From NCBI GenBank assembly GCA_045635565.1, contig JAZTVX010000055.1:1-46952 (forward strand): DNA of 46,952 nucleotides. Direction: 5' to 3'. Both the position numbers and the translations under genes were made by a program. The notes beneath the pieces were generated by a model. It was not told where the DNA came from. It did not search any database and saw only the letters and a program-made list of their open reading frames with translations. Positions 34,523 through 44,900 of this stretch are shown here, piece by piece (the first letter of the stretch is position 1; each line of letters starts with the position of its first letter). The stretch is from RGIG4140 sp045635565 (lineage in GTDB: Bacteria > Pseudomonadota > Alphaproteobacteria > CAAHEQ01 > UBA3637).

Positions 34523-36790
34523 ATGAAAACGGAATTATTATCTCCAGCCGGTGATATTGAAGCAGCATACAGTGCTTTTTATTTTGGGGCTGATGCCATT
34601 TATTTAGGATTACGTCGCTTTTCGGCACGTGCCGAAGCCATCAATTTTTCACCGGAGGAGTTAGATGAGATAACGGCTTTTGCTCATGCACATCAAAAAA
34701 AGGTTTATGTTGCCTTAAACACACTGATGCAGGAAAATGAATTGCCCGAATTGATGTCTCATTTACAAATATGTGCTAATTGTCATGTTGATGCGTTAAT
34801 TGTACAAGATATCGGTGTGGCTCGCATTATCAAAAAAACATTTCCGGAATTGACACTTCATGCCAGCACACAAATGGCTATCCATAATTTAGCCGGTGCA
34901 TTGGCTTTGAAAAAAATCGGTTTTGAACGAGTGGTGTTGGCACGGGAATTATCTTTAAATGAAATTAAACATATTCAAGAAAAATCCGGTTTAGAAGTTG
35001 AAGTATTTATTCACGGTGCTTTATGTTATTCATACAGTGGATTATGTTATTTTTCATCTATGACAACGGGACGTAGTGCTAATCGGGGCAAATGTGTTTA
35101 TTCTTGTCGCAGTATGTTTAAATTAAATGACAAACAATATCATCCGTTCTCTATGAAAGATTTTGCTTTGGAAAAAGATGTCTGTCAATTATCCGGTCTG
35201 TCACTTAAAATCGAAGGACGCAAAAAAAATGCCCTTTATGTTGGGGCGGTAACAGATTACTATCGCCGGATTCTAGATACGGGAAAAACAGATGTGTCCT
35301 TATCGGATAATTTAAAACAAATTTTTGCACGTCCATGGACAAAATTACATTTCAACAAAAAAAACAAAGATGTCATTGAACCGGATTTTGTCGGACACAG
35401 AGGTCTTTTCATCGGTAAAATTGATAAGATTTTCAACGGACAAATTTCCTTTTGCCCAACATCTGCATTAGCCCGATATGATGGCATACAAATTGATGTA
35501 GATGGTCTTGAAAAACCATTCGGTTTTTCCGTTGAAAAAATTATCAGCAATGGGAAACCTGTTTTTGAAGTATCACCTCATCAATTCGTTAGCATACCTT
35601 TGCCGAATAATGCACCATTCATCAAAAAAGGAAGTTCTGTTTATTTGGCATCATCAACACGGGTAAAAGGAACATACACCTATACCCGTCCGAAAAAAGG
35701 ATTATATAAAAATCTGTTACCGATTGATGTCAGTATATATATTGAACAAACACAAATAACAGCCGTTGCTGATGGCATATCGGTTACATTATCCGAAGCG
35801 TTTCCTGTTGCACAACAAATTGAAAAAGTATCACTCAGTATTCAGAACTGTTTTGACAAAACAGGGGATACATCATTCCATGTTAATTCACTGATGATAC
35901 AAAATCCACATCAGTTGTTTGTTCCTATGTCGATTTTAAATGAATTAAGACGACAGTTGTTTAAAGAACTGACACAACAACTTATCCGTCAAAAACAAAC
36001 TCCAACTTTACCGAATACACATTTTAAAATAAAACATACAACCCCTAAATGGCGTTTAAAAACAGATGATATTTCTATTTTAAACGGAGTGGATTTATCA
36101 CCAATTGATGAGTTGATTATTGAAATATCCACCCGAACCAAACCGACTGATTTAACATTTTTACCGACAGATAAAATTCGTTTATCATGTCCGAGTATTT
36201 TACGTCACACGGATTTTCAATCCACTATTCAACTATTTTGGCAAGCCGGATATCACAAATGGCAAATCACGAATTGGAGTGGTTTGACGTTGTTACCTAA
36301 AGATGCTGATATTGATTTTGATTACACCATTCCTGTTTTGAATAGTCAAGCCGGAGCAATGATGTTTGAAAATAACGCATCCGGTATTACGTTTAGTGTG
36401 GAAGATACATACGACAACATTCATTGTTTGAGTCAGAAAATGTCTGACACAACCGTTATCGTTTACCAAGATACGCCTCTGTTTTTATCAGCCAACTGTA
36501 TTCGTCCGAATGATTGTACTAATTGTTCTCACCAACCGGAAAGATACACCTTATCAAACGGGCGAGATCTATTACAGGCCATTTCCAAAGATTGTTTAAC
36601 AACGGTCTTTAAAAACGAACCATTTTATATTGGTGATATGGTTGATGATTTGTCGGTTACATGGTTACGTATGGATTTTTGTTATCGACAATATTCTGCT
36701 CAACAACTCAATAATTTGATTCGCAAAATTCAAAAAGGAGAAAAATTAACAAGACGTTATACCGGCAATTTTAAAAAGAAATTTGCCTAA
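34523..36790 (+). CDS. peptidase U32-family protein (RlhA-like)
   Basis: This 755-residue protein has an N-terminal U32 domain with the signature at 160-179 ('EVFIHGALCYSYSGLCYFSS') and four cysteines C168, C175, C191 and C195, the pattern that binds a 4Fe-4S cluster in RlhA/TrhP/UbiU-type proteins. A long C-terminal extension (DUF3656-like) makes it most like RlhA, which hydroxylates C2501 of 23S rRNA. The old 'collagenase' name is probably misleading. AAGGA lies just upstream of the ATG. It ends the murein-recycling operon at a strong terminator, though its role in it is unclear. Confidence 0.82.
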   Translation: MKTELLSPAGDIEAAYSAFYFGADAIYLGLRRFSARAEAINFSPEELDEITAFAHAHQKKVYVALNTLMQENELPELMSHLQICANCHVDALIVQDIGVARIIKKTFPELTLHASTQMAIHNLAGALALKKIGFERVVLARELSLNEIKHIQEKSGLEVEVFIHGALCYSYSGLCYFSSMTTGRSANRGKCVYSCRSMFKLNDKQYHPFSMKDFALEKDVCQLSGLSLKIEGRKKNALYVGAVTDYYRRILDTGKTDVSLSDNLKQIFARPWTKLHFNKKNKDVIEPDFVGHRGLFIGKIDKIFNGQISFCPTSALARYDGIQIDVDGLEKPFGFSVEKIISNGKPVFEVSPHQFVSIPLPNNAPFIKKGSSVYLASSTRVKGTYTYTRPKKGLYKNLLPIDVSIYIEQTQITAVADGISVTLSEAFPVAQQIEKVSLSIQNCFDKTGDTSFHVNSLMIQNPHQLFVPMSILNELRRQLFKELTQQLIRQKQTPTLPNTHFKIKHTTPKWRLKTDDISILNGVDLSPIDELIIEISTRTKPTDLTFLPTDKIRLSCPSILRHTDFQSTIQLFWQAGYHKWQITNWSGLTLLPKDADIDFDYTIPVLNSQAGAMMFENNASGITFSVEDTYDNIHCLSQKMSDTTVIVYQDTPLFLSANCIRPNDCTNCSHQPERYTLSNGRDLLQAISKDCLTTVFKNEPFYIGDMVDDLSVTWLRMDFCYRQYSAQQLNNLIRKIQKGEKLTRRYTGNFKKKFA

Positions 36791-36841
36791 CAATACCATT
36801 TATATATGATAACATGATACACATATAAAATACGCCTGTAC

Positions 36842-36873
36842 AAAAAAAGTGTGCCTTACAGCACACTTTTTTT
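36842..36873. terminator. bidirectional terminator between U32 gene and proS
   Basis: A perfect 13-bp stem, 36842-36854 with 36861-36873, with loop CTTACA, has seven A on one side and seven T on the other. Confidence 0.93.
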
Positions 36874-36882
36874 ATCTCTAAC

Positions 36883-38592
36883 TTAATATTTCTCCATTTC
36901 TTTGGTAATCCAGTTTTGAACAAAAGAAACAATTTCACCTACCGGAATTAAACCACTTTCACCCGTTCCACGGACTTTGTATTCAATCATACCTTGTTCC
37001 AAAGAACGAGGAGCAACAATCAAGCGTAATGGAATACCCGTTAAGTCGGCATCAGCAAACTGAACACCCGCTGACAAATTACGATCGTCGAACAATACTT
37101 CAATACCAGCCTTTTGCAAGTCATCATAAAGCGTTTCTGCTGTTTCAAAAACGTTTTGTTTATCCATTTTCATGGCACAAATCTGTACTTGCCAAGGGGC
37201 AACCGATAATGGCCAAATTGGACCATAATCATCATGACGCACTTCACAAATTGACGCCAACAATCGACCGATACCTATTCCGTAACAACCCATAATCGGG
37301 TGCTTATCCTGCCCTTTTTCATCGGTAAAGACCATTCGCATCGATTCGGTGTAACGTGTACCTAACTTAAAAATGTTACCGACTTCAATACCTCGTTTAA
37401 TCGTTAACAAGCCACCGCATTTCGGACAAATATCACCCGTCTTAACCGTTGCGATATCAACCACTTCAGCATGTGGCAAATCACGTGAAACATTAAAGTT
37501 TTTCATGTGATAACCTTCTTTATTTGCCCCACAAACCAAATTATAGGCATTGGCAACGGAATGATCAACAAAAACACGGCACTTCAAACCGACAGCACAG
37601 GCAAATCCCGGAACAGCCCCCGTTTTTAAAACTTCATCATCTGTTGCAAAAGCCAATGTCGCCTGTACAATTTTTTGTAATTTACACTCATTAACTTCAA
37701 TATCACCTCGAATGACAACACAGATTGTTTCGCCCTTATCTGTTGTATAGAAAACGGTCTTTGCCATTTTTGTTTCCGGCAATCCCATAAAAGCCGACAA
37801 TTCATTAATCGTCTTGATATTGGGTGTTTCAATTTGTTCAAAATCCAAAATTTCTTCAGGTTGAGCCTGATAAATACCAGTTGCAACTTCAGCATTAGCA
37901 TATGTCTGACATTTTTCGCAAACAACAACTTTGTCTTCACCTGATTCGGTTAACAACTGATATTCATGAGCCACTTTGCCACCCATCATACCACTGTCTG
38001 ATTGAATAGAAACAACTTCCGGAATCCCACATCTTTTAAAAATCGTATGATAAGCCTTCGCACATCTGTCATAGTAGTTATCTAAATCGGCTTGTGTTGT
38101 ATGAAATGAATACGCATCTTTCATAATAAATTCACGCACACGAACCAACCCTCCCCGAGAACGGGCTTCATCACGGAATTTTGTTTGGAACTGATACATC
38201 ATGAATGGATAATCTTTATAACTGGATACTTCCGTTCGAGCCAATGCAACAACGGCTTCTTCATGCGTCATGGCCAATAACATGTCATGACTGGCTCTGT
38301 CTTTAAACCGTAACAATTCCGATTCAACCGAATCCCACCGACCGGATTCTTGCCATAACTCACGTGGTAAAACAATCGGCATTTGAATTTCCTGCCCGTC
38401 AATTTTATCCATTTCTTCTTGAATGATTTGAATAATTTTTTGTTGTATCCGTTTTGCCGGCATTAACAACGAATAAATACCATTTGCCAATGGACGCACA
38501 TAACCACCTCGCAACAAAAAAATATGGCTGACCAACTGGGCTTCTGCCGGTTTTTCTTTGTGTTTTCTGGAAACCAAGCAACTTGAACGCAT
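36883..38592 (-). CDS. proS: prolyl-tRNA synthetase, bacterial type
   Basis: This 569-residue class II synthetase has family length. Motif 2 region 'FQTKFRDEARSRGGLVRVRE' and motif 3 'GCYGIGIGRLLASI' are clear. A YbaK-like editing insertion occupies about 225-385, so misacylated Ala-tRNA-Pro can be cleared. Two CxxC-like pairs ('CEKCQT', 'CPKCGG') flank the insertion. The anticodon-binding domain follows ('WQVQICAMKM'). It has its own promoter with an overlapping palindrome (38624-38645) and an AAAGGA ribosome binding site. Confidence 0.96.
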   Translation of the reverse strand: MRSSCLVSRKHKEKPAEAQLVSHIFLLRGGYVRPLANGIYSLLMPAKRIQQKIIQIIQEEMDKIDGQEIQMPIVLPRELWQESGRWDSVESELLRFKDRASHDMLLAMTHEEAVVALARTEVSSYKDYPFMMYQFQTKFRDEARSRGGLVRVREFIMKDAYSFHTTQADLDNYYDRCAKAYHTIFKRCGIPEVVSIQSDSGMMGGKVAHEYQLLTESGEDKVVVCEKCQTYANAEVATGIYQAQPEEILDFEQIETPNIKTINELSAFMGLPETKMAKTVFYTTDKGETICVVIRGDIEVNECKLQKIVQATLAFATDDEVLKTGAVPGFACAVGLKCRVFVDHSVANAYNLVCGANKEGYHMKNFNVSRDLPHAEVVDIATVKTGDICPKCGGLLTIKRGIEVGNIFKLGTRYTESMRMVFTDEKGQDKHPIMGCYGIGIGRLLASICEVRHDDYGPIWPLSVAPWQVQICAMKMDKQNVFETAETLYDDLQKAGIEVLFDDRNLSAGVQFADADLTGIPLRLIVAPRSLEQGMIEYKVRGTGESGLIPVGEIVSFVQNWITKEMEKY

Positions 38593-38623
38593 AAAAAATC
38601 CTTTCTTTTTCTATTAGACTGAC

Positions 38624-38645
38624 ATGAGCGTCATTCTACGCTCAT
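38624..38645. promoter_or_regulatory. palindrome over the proS -10 box (possible operator)
   Basis: ATGAGCGT (38624-38631) and ACGCTCAT (38638-38645) are perfect inverted repeats; the 6-nt centre holds most of the -10 hexamer. Because predicted transcription starts within the palindrome, it cannot form a full RNA hairpin in the proS transcript, so a protein-binding operator is more likely. On the plus strand it is followed by a T-rich run, but no plus-strand gene ends there. Confidence 0.5.
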
Positions 38646-38661
38646 TTTCTTTTTTTTTCAA
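38633..38661 (-). promoter_or_regulatory. promoter of proS
   Basis: On the minus strand TTGAAA (38661-38656), 17 nt, TAGAAT (38638-38633), about 40 nt upstream of the start. Confidence 0.65.
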
Positions 38662-38678
38662 GTATTTTATTATTTAGA

Positions 38679-39506
38679 TTATAAATCAGGCTTTAAATCA
38701 GCCGGAATATCCCAATATTTTTTTCCTTCACGTATCGGAACATACAAAACGTTGTAACTGCGTATCTGATACCCCAGAGGATTAGCAACTTTCTTTTCGG
38801 GAACACGAATAATTCGAATAACGACACGAAACCGTTGATGACGAGTTGTATGTTTCTTTTTACATTCAATACATGCCTTTGAATTATCCTTACATGGGCA
38901 TAATGGCTTGTATGAATCCGGAATAGGCATATCAAACGTATCAAATACACCTTCCCACACACTCGGTGTTAAACGGACTAAATCATATAAATGAACATCA
39001 CGCACAAAATTATTTGTTCGGGATTCGCTAAACATTAAATCTGCCTCTAATTGAAACGCCGAGTAAACACGTTTATAATCCGAAAGACCGGCAATCGGTC
39101 CGTTGTCTCCCCAACGATATTTCATTTCATTATTATCCCAAACGATTTCGTTACGTTTGATAATATAATCACGCAGAAGCGATTCAACGTATAAATCCGT
39201 TGCCCGAACGACCTTTTCCTTATATTCAGCCGGAATAATAACTTTTCGAGCCGAATCAATCGTATATAAGTTGACAACTTTTCTATTGGCAATAGAAATA
39301 TCTGCCCGTTGTGCAACATAAACAAAAAAACCGGCAACAACCATCATGACAGCCGTCGTCAATAAAATAATAATTGCCAAAAAACGAGCCGTTTTTAAAT
39401 AACGACGTTCCGGCAAAGCACGAACCTGCATACCTTCCGGATAAGCACCGAGCGTATCGGGAGAATCACTTTTTTTAGATGCAAATAAAAAGTTTAAAAA
39501 CCGCAT
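38679..39506 (-). CDS. single-pass inner-membrane protein, possibly VirB8-like
   Basis: This 275-residue protein has a short cytoplasmic N terminus, one membrane helix (about 41-66) and a roughly 200-residue periplasmic domain. The topology, size and segments such as 'YVESLLRDYIIKRNEIVWDN' and 'DYKRVYSAFQLE' suggest the NTF2-like fold of VirB8-type secretion components. That is a tentative fold guess. A Cys cluster, CPCKDNSKACIECKKKH (about 200-216), is unusual for VirB8. It follows the lipoprotein gene by 25 nt. No other type IV secretion genes are in the window. Confidence 0.5.
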   Translation of the reverse strand: MRFLNFLFASKKSDSPDTLGAYPEGMQVRALPERRYLKTARFLAIIILLTTAVMMVVAGFFVYVAQRADISIANRKVVNLYTIDSARKVIIPAEYKEKVVRATDLYVESLLRDYIIKRNEIVWDNNEMKYRWGDNGPIAGLSDYKRVYSAFQLEADLMFSESRTNNFVRDVHLYDLVRLTPSVWEGVFDTFDMPIPDSYKPLCPCKDNSKACIECKKKHTTRHQRFRVVIRIIRVPEKKVANPLGYQIRSYNVLYVPIREGKKYWDIPADLKPDL

Positions 39507-39531
39507 TTATGTTACACCTCTTATTTTTGCG

Positions 39532-40002
39532 TTAATAATAACTTTTACCGGTAGAAGTTGATAACGGATTTTTGGTTAAAGAAACATCAAATAAAACTTC
39601 TGTACCACTCAAAGACGTCGAACGCAGTTGTATTGTTGCCATACGTGTATCTTTTTGATACGTCAAATAACTGTTTGTTGCACGAATACTGGTCAATTCA
39701 TTCCAACCGAATTTCGGCATTTCCTGCATATAAAAATCAAACATATTGGCTTGATTATACGGGACTTTAAATGCCAATCGACCCACCAACGGATCATTAC
39801 CGAACATCAATGTTCTTTCCAAATCCATTGTCGCATTTTCCGGAATGGGAATTTCCCGAAATTGTGCAAAATTCGGTGTTGATTGCATCACACCGTTTTC
39901 AAACGTGTTTTCTGATTTAAATGACGGCTGAATACTTTCCGTCCGACAAGCAGACATAAAAACAGTCAAACCAATAAGCGAAATGATTTTAATGATACGC
40001 AT
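39532..40002 (-). CDS. outer-membrane-type lipoprotein, unknown
   Basis: This 156-residue protein has a lipoprotein signal: a hydrophobic stretch (5-18) and lipobox 'VFMSAC' with the lipidated Cys at about 19. The mature part has a conserved-looking core 'FREIPIPENATMDLERTLMF' and a 'MQEMPKFGWNEL' motif, which I associate with a conserved but uncharacterised alphaproteobacterial lipoprotein group. It is tightly linked to the VirB8-like gene downstream, suggesting a shared envelope function. Confidence 0.75.
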   Translation of the reverse strand: MRIIKIISLIGLTVFMSACRTESIQPSFKSENTFENGVMQSTPNFAQFREIPIPENATMDLERTLMFGNDPLVGRLAFKVPYNQANMFDFYMQEMPKFGWNELTSIRATNSYLTYQKDTRMATIQLRSTSLSGTEVLFDVSLTKNPLSTSTGKSYY

Positions 40003-40062
40003 ACCCTACCCTTTCTCTTTTTATTTAGCATAAAAGAAACAAAAAAATAAATCAAGATGTTT

Positions 40063-41142
40063 TTATCTTTTTTGCATCACACTTAAATAAAAACCATCTG
40101 TTTGCGTGAGATACGGTGAATATCGTCGTTCAAAAACCGAAACAAACCGAGGGTGTGTCTGTAAAAAATGTTGTGTTTGCAATTCATTTTCATCTTGAGA
40201 CAATGAACATGTAATATATGCCAAACACTTACCGTTTTTGACATATTCAGATGCTTTATCTAAAATCTCGGCTTGTGTTTGAACAATGCTGTCAATCTGA
40301 TTTTGTGTAATATTCCAACGCATATCAGGTGTCCGACGCCATGTTCCGATACCCGTACAAGGTGCATCAACAACGACAAAATCAAATTTTTTGTGTGTTT
40401 CAGGTAACCGTGTAACCGGCTTAATAATAGTCGCATTGGCACGTCGAGCCCGTTTTGATATCTCGTTCAACCGTTTATAAGATGTATCATACGCCTGTAT
40501 AAACCCTTTATTATTCATCAATTGGGCAAAAATAAGTGACTTTCCCCCCGTACCGGCACAAAAGTCAAACACATCACTATGAGGTTTCACCCCAATATCC
40601 ATGGATAATAATTGAGCCCCTTCATCTTGGACTTCAATCAAACCTTTTTTATACGCCTTAACATCCGTTAAGTTGACATATTGTTCTAAAACAATCCCCA
40701 AAGGCGAACGTTGACAAGCATAAACCTTCAACCCTTCATCTTGAAGCAGTTTGAGAATTTTATCCCGCGAACCATTGGCTCTCAACACAATGGGAGCCGT
40801 ATCCAACAAAGCCGGCAATTCATTTTCAGCATTGGGGATATGTGCAATCAACCATTCAGGAACTTCCCAACGAACCCAATCAGGGGCTTGAGTTAAATCC
40901 GGCAACACTTGTTCAGATAAAGCAATTTTATCATACCATGTCGCTGTCGGGTACAAATAGCCCAATCGTGCTTTTACACGAATAACACGCCAAATCATTT
41001 CCAATAGTAATTGCCGATCTTGTGCTTCAATATAACGATGCGATTTTGTATAAGCATTGATAATTTCATTAGCCGATTGAGATTTTGCATCTATTGTTTC
41101 CAATAAAGAAGCCGCAATTTGTCTGATTTCATCATTTGTCAT
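40063..41142 (-). CDS. RsmB/NOP-family rRNA cytosine-C5 methyltransferase
   Basis: This 359-residue SAM-dependent RNA methyltransferase has an N-terminal NusB-like helical part and a Rossmann catalytic domain: SAM site 'VFDFCAGTGGKSLIFAQLM', motif IV 'VVDAPCTGIGTWRRTPDMRW' with the release Cys, and motif VI 'YITCSLSQDENE' with the nucleophilic Cys. This class makes m5C in rRNA. The exact target (RsmB-type C967 or another) is not certain. Its start overlaps the ankyrin gene's end by 11 nt. Confidence 0.88.
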   Translation of the reverse strand: MTNDEIRQIAASLLETIDAKSQSANEIINAYTKSHRYIEAQDRQLLLEMIWRVIRVKARLGYLYPTATWYDKIALSEQVLPDLTQAPDWVRWEVPEWLIAHIPNAENELPALLDTAPIVLRANGSRDKILKLLQDEGLKVYACQRSPLGIVLEQYVNLTDVKAYKKGLIEVQDEGAQLLSMDIGVKPHSDVFDFCAGTGGKSLIFAQLMNNKGFIQAYDTSYKRLNEISKRARRANATIIKPVTRLPETHKKFDFVVVDAPCTGIGTWRRTPDMRWNITQNQIDSIVQTQAEILDKASEYVKNGKCLAYITCSLSQDENELQTQHFLQTHPRFVSVFERRYSPYLTQTDGFYLSVMQKR

Positions 41143-41734
41143 GTATATTGATTTTACCCTTGCTGATCATAGCCTGATTATATAAATGATGAGAACGTTC
41201 GATTCGTTGGGGTTGTGGTACATATCGACACAGCAACTGATACAACTCTTTATTATCAGGATGATGCATAACACACACATCAACCGGTGTCTGTCCTGAT
41301 TGATTGGGCTGAACGGGACTTGCACCTCGTTCCAACAATTTGGAAATAACACGCAAATTAACACAATCCATCATCAATGCCGTTGTTAAGATTGTTTGTC
41401 CATCTGAATATACTTTGTTTAATAAATCCGAATGAGTTGTATTGACTAAAAACATGGAAAAAACACCGGAACGCATGGCAATAATAAGAGGCGTATCGCC
41501 TTTCTGATTACAAATATTCGGATTAGCCCCTCTGGGAATTAAATCAAAAATCAATGTCGGATAACGGTGAAGCAATGTATTTCCATTACTATCCGTAATA
41601 TTCAAATCTTTATCTTGTATGCGATTATCCGTAATATATTCATGTGCTAATTCTTCCGAGGAAAACAATCGTTCAATACGCTTTGTATCCGACTGTTTAA
41701 TCGGTGTTATTTGAGGTAATATCCACTTAAACAT
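41132..41734 (-). CDS. ankyrin-repeat protein
   Basis: This 200-residue protein carries about four ankyrin repeats at 48-170, recognisable by 'DSNGNTLLHRYPTLIFDLI', 'NQKGDTPLIIAMRSG', 'YSDGQTILTTALMMD' and 'NQSGQTPVDVCVMHH'. No signal peptide or membrane helix is seen, so a cytoplasmic protein-binding role is likely; export by a secretion system is possible but unsupported. It heads a leftward operon with the RNA methyltransferase, and AAGGAG precedes its start. Confidence 0.82.
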   Translation of the reverse strand: MFKWILPQITPIKQSDTKRIERLFSSEELAHEYITDNRIQDKDLNITDSNGNTLLHRYPTLIFDLIPRGANPNICNQKGDTPLIIAMRSGVFSMFLVNTTHSDLLNKVYSDGQTILTTALMMDCVNLRVISKLLERGASPVQPNQSGQTPVDVCVMHHPDNKELYQLLCRYVPQPQRIERSHHLYNQAMISKGKINIHDK

Positions 41735-41761
41735 TTTTTCTCCTTAACTTAAATTAGGGGA

Positions 41762-41790
41762 TATTTATCATATTTTTATAAAAAAGTCAA
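41762..41790 (-). promoter_or_regulatory. promoter of the ankyrin-methyltransferase operon
   Basis: On the minus strand TTGACT (41790-41785), 17 nt, TAAATA (41767-41762), about 28 nt upstream of the start. Confidence 0.65.
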
Positions 41791-41911
41791 GGAAATACAT
41801 TTTCTTCAAAATTTTCTCATCATCTTAAACAGCGATTCGTTTTTTTATTAAACGATAATAACTACAATGATATCATGTAAAAGGCCTCATTTTGCAGCTC
41901 GTATTTCATAT

Positions 41912-41942
41912 AAAAAACGGCAGAACAAGTCTGCCGTTTTTT
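41912..41942 (-). terminator. terminator of the leftward Cys-rich gene
   Basis: A perfect 13-bp stem, 41912-41924 with 41930-41942, has loop ACAAG, with six A and six T at the ends. It lies 15 bp after the Cys-rich gene's stop. Confidence 0.92.
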
Positions 41943-41957
41943 CATCTGCCGATATTG

Positions 41958-44900
41958 TTAATCCTCCTCAACAGGGGGGTGACAGAAGCCAATCCCTTCG
42001 CTGACTTCTTCCCATACACGACCAGAACAACGTTCACATTCATCTTGTGTCGTGTTATACATCTTATACGGGTAAGAACAGGTATAACATGTTCCGTCTG
42101 AACTACGCCATAGGTGGGCAGAACAACTTAAACATTCGGATTTACTTGTATTATAAACATATTGTGTATCACATTTATAACATTTGTTTTCTGTTGTTGC
42201 AAACCAACCCGAACATTTATGACATTGTTCAGGACTTGCTGCAATGGTTCCTTCGGTCAAAGCGGAACATTCAACACACTTACCTGCCGACGTTGTTACT
42301 TCATCGGAACCAATACAACCACATGATGTCCCGTTGTTAATGGCAGATCCATTGGCACAAACTTTACAAACACCATAACCGTCATTTGATGTGTTTGCTG
42401 TCCAATATCGGTTATCACAACGTAGGCATTCTGCATGTGTTGTTGTTAAATTAGAACCGTATGTACATGGATAACTGTATGTGTTCTTTTCGGTCAAACG
42501 ATTACGACATTCTTTTTTCTCTGACTCAGTCAAATTAGTTATGTAACCGGTATAATCACAGTCAAAACAGTATTGATCCGATGAACGCCACAACGTATGA
42601 GAACATGTTTTACATTCATCACGGTTTGAAAAGTAATAATTATTACCACTGTCACATGGGCGACAATAACTATCTGTTGCTGTTTGTGAACTTTTACCTG
42701 CATACCATAAATCACGAGCACATCTGTGACATTCTTCATTTGACATGACCCGTGTACCGTTTGTCAGTGTTTTACAATCGACACAGCCTTCCGAATTAAC
42801 ATTATAACGTGCAATCGGTTTATCAGACGTACATTCACATCCTAAACCATCCTCCGTTGCTGTCGCCGTTGCGTGACACACATAGCAATTGCCATAATGT
42901 GTTGTTGCATTTGTTTCAACCCAATAACGGTCATTTTCACACACATCACATTCCTCTTTGGTTGTGGTTTGTAATGTTCCATTCGATAAATCACAGTTAT
43001 AACATCGTTTATAATTGCTTAAATATGTATATTCACAAGCATTACACCGCATTGCCAATTCATCAGTTGAATAATTGACATAGATACCATTTGATAATTG
43101 CTCACACGTAAAACAGCGATTGTCGGACAAAACAACTTCATCTTCTTTACAACCACATGTTAATCCGTCTTCCAAAACTTTGGCACCTGCCGGACAGGAA
43201 CGACATGTACCAAAACCATTCCCATTCGCATTTTCAATCCAGTATTTATTATCGCATCTGTCACATTGTGATTTTGTCGTATTCAAATCACCCGCTGAAC
43301 AGGGATAACTGGTATTGTCATTGTGCAATGCACGATTAGGACATGTATCCGTTTCCGGAGTCATATTACTGATACTACCTGTATAGTCACAATCAAAACA
43401 AATTTGATCGCTAGGTCGCCACATGGTGTTTTCACATGTTGCACACTCTGCTTCATCGGCATGGTAATAGTTATTACCCATATCGCACGGACGACAATAA
43501 CTATTCGTGGCAGTTGAACTGCTTTTAGCAGCATACCATACCCCCTCACCACATTTATGACATTCTTCGTTACGGGCTACTTGGGTTCCGGTTGTTAATT
43601 TTTCACAATTCGTACAGCCGTTTGATACGGCATTGTATTTTTCAATTGGGTTTTCATCGGTACAAACACCACAAGCCGTTCCGTTATTATCAACTTCTGA
43701 GCCTGTTGAACATAAATAACAATTTCCCAGATGTGTTGTTGTGTTTGTTTCAACCCAGTACCGATTGGGGCAACGAGTACATTCTTCTTTTGTTACATTA
43801 CTCACACCCGAGGTGTAAGCACAATCAATACATCCAGTGTCATTTGCCCGATGAAAACGATTCGGACATTTCAAACATTCTTCCTGATCGGCATAGTACC
43901 AATTATTACCCGATGAACATTTTCGGCATACATGGTCTGTTTTTCCCTTACCACTATGAGCAGAATAGAGTGGATCTGTCGTCCCACAGGCATAGCATGA
44001 TTGTGAATCATTAACAGTTGTCCCATCACCAACACTGGTACAGGCTAAACACTTACCAAGTGGTGACATAACTGGATGATCATCACTACACGTACCACCT
44101 GTCAATTTTTTGAATCTATCTTTATAAATAAATACATAAGTTCCCGTTACATAAGAATCATATTTCTTCTTCCAGTTAGAAAAGGTCCAAGAAAAAGTAC
44201 TCCCTTGTGGAAATTGATAATAAACATTGCAAAGATTATAGTCAAATGAATCCGCTGCTGTTTGAGCAATTGCAACCCCATTTCTATTTAGAGTCAAATA
44301 TCCAACTTTGGCACAATCCGTCCAAATACCAATATAATCGGCATCTTGGAAAGGTGTAGATGTGCTGTTTCCTCCACCGGACCAAACGGTTCCTTTGTTG
44401 CCACGCCCTTTACCTCCATGAAAATGCTTGTAGAGGGTATAAACACATGTTTGCCATTCAGGAGAGTATGTTGTCTTATCTGGACAACCACATTTACCTA
44501 ACTGTGCCCCATTTTCTTTCCGACAAAACGGACGACGTTCATCCCGACAATCAGCATTTGTTTCGCAAACTTCACTACATTCCCACGTTTCTTTGTTTAA
44601 ATAGGGTTTATCATCAGGACACGGCATACATCTGCCCCATTCTGTATTACAACGAGGGGCTGTTTCTTCTGTGCAATCATCATTGGAAGTACATCCGAGT
44701 TGACAAACATTTGAAACACAAAAACGAGGCGGATTTTGAGGACAATCAGCATCTCCCGTACATGCTACACAGGAACGATTGACGCAAAACGGTTTTGATG
44801 AATCTGTACAGTCGGCATTGCTGTCACACCCTTCACGATCTTCCGGTTGAGGGCAAATTTCTTCAGGATTGCATGTTTCTTCCGTACAAATTTCGTCTGG

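Noticed and set aside
38624..38655. Plus-strand terminator formed by the proS palindrome and the following T run
   Set aside because: No plus-strand gene ends there; overlap with the proS -10 box makes an operator the better reading.
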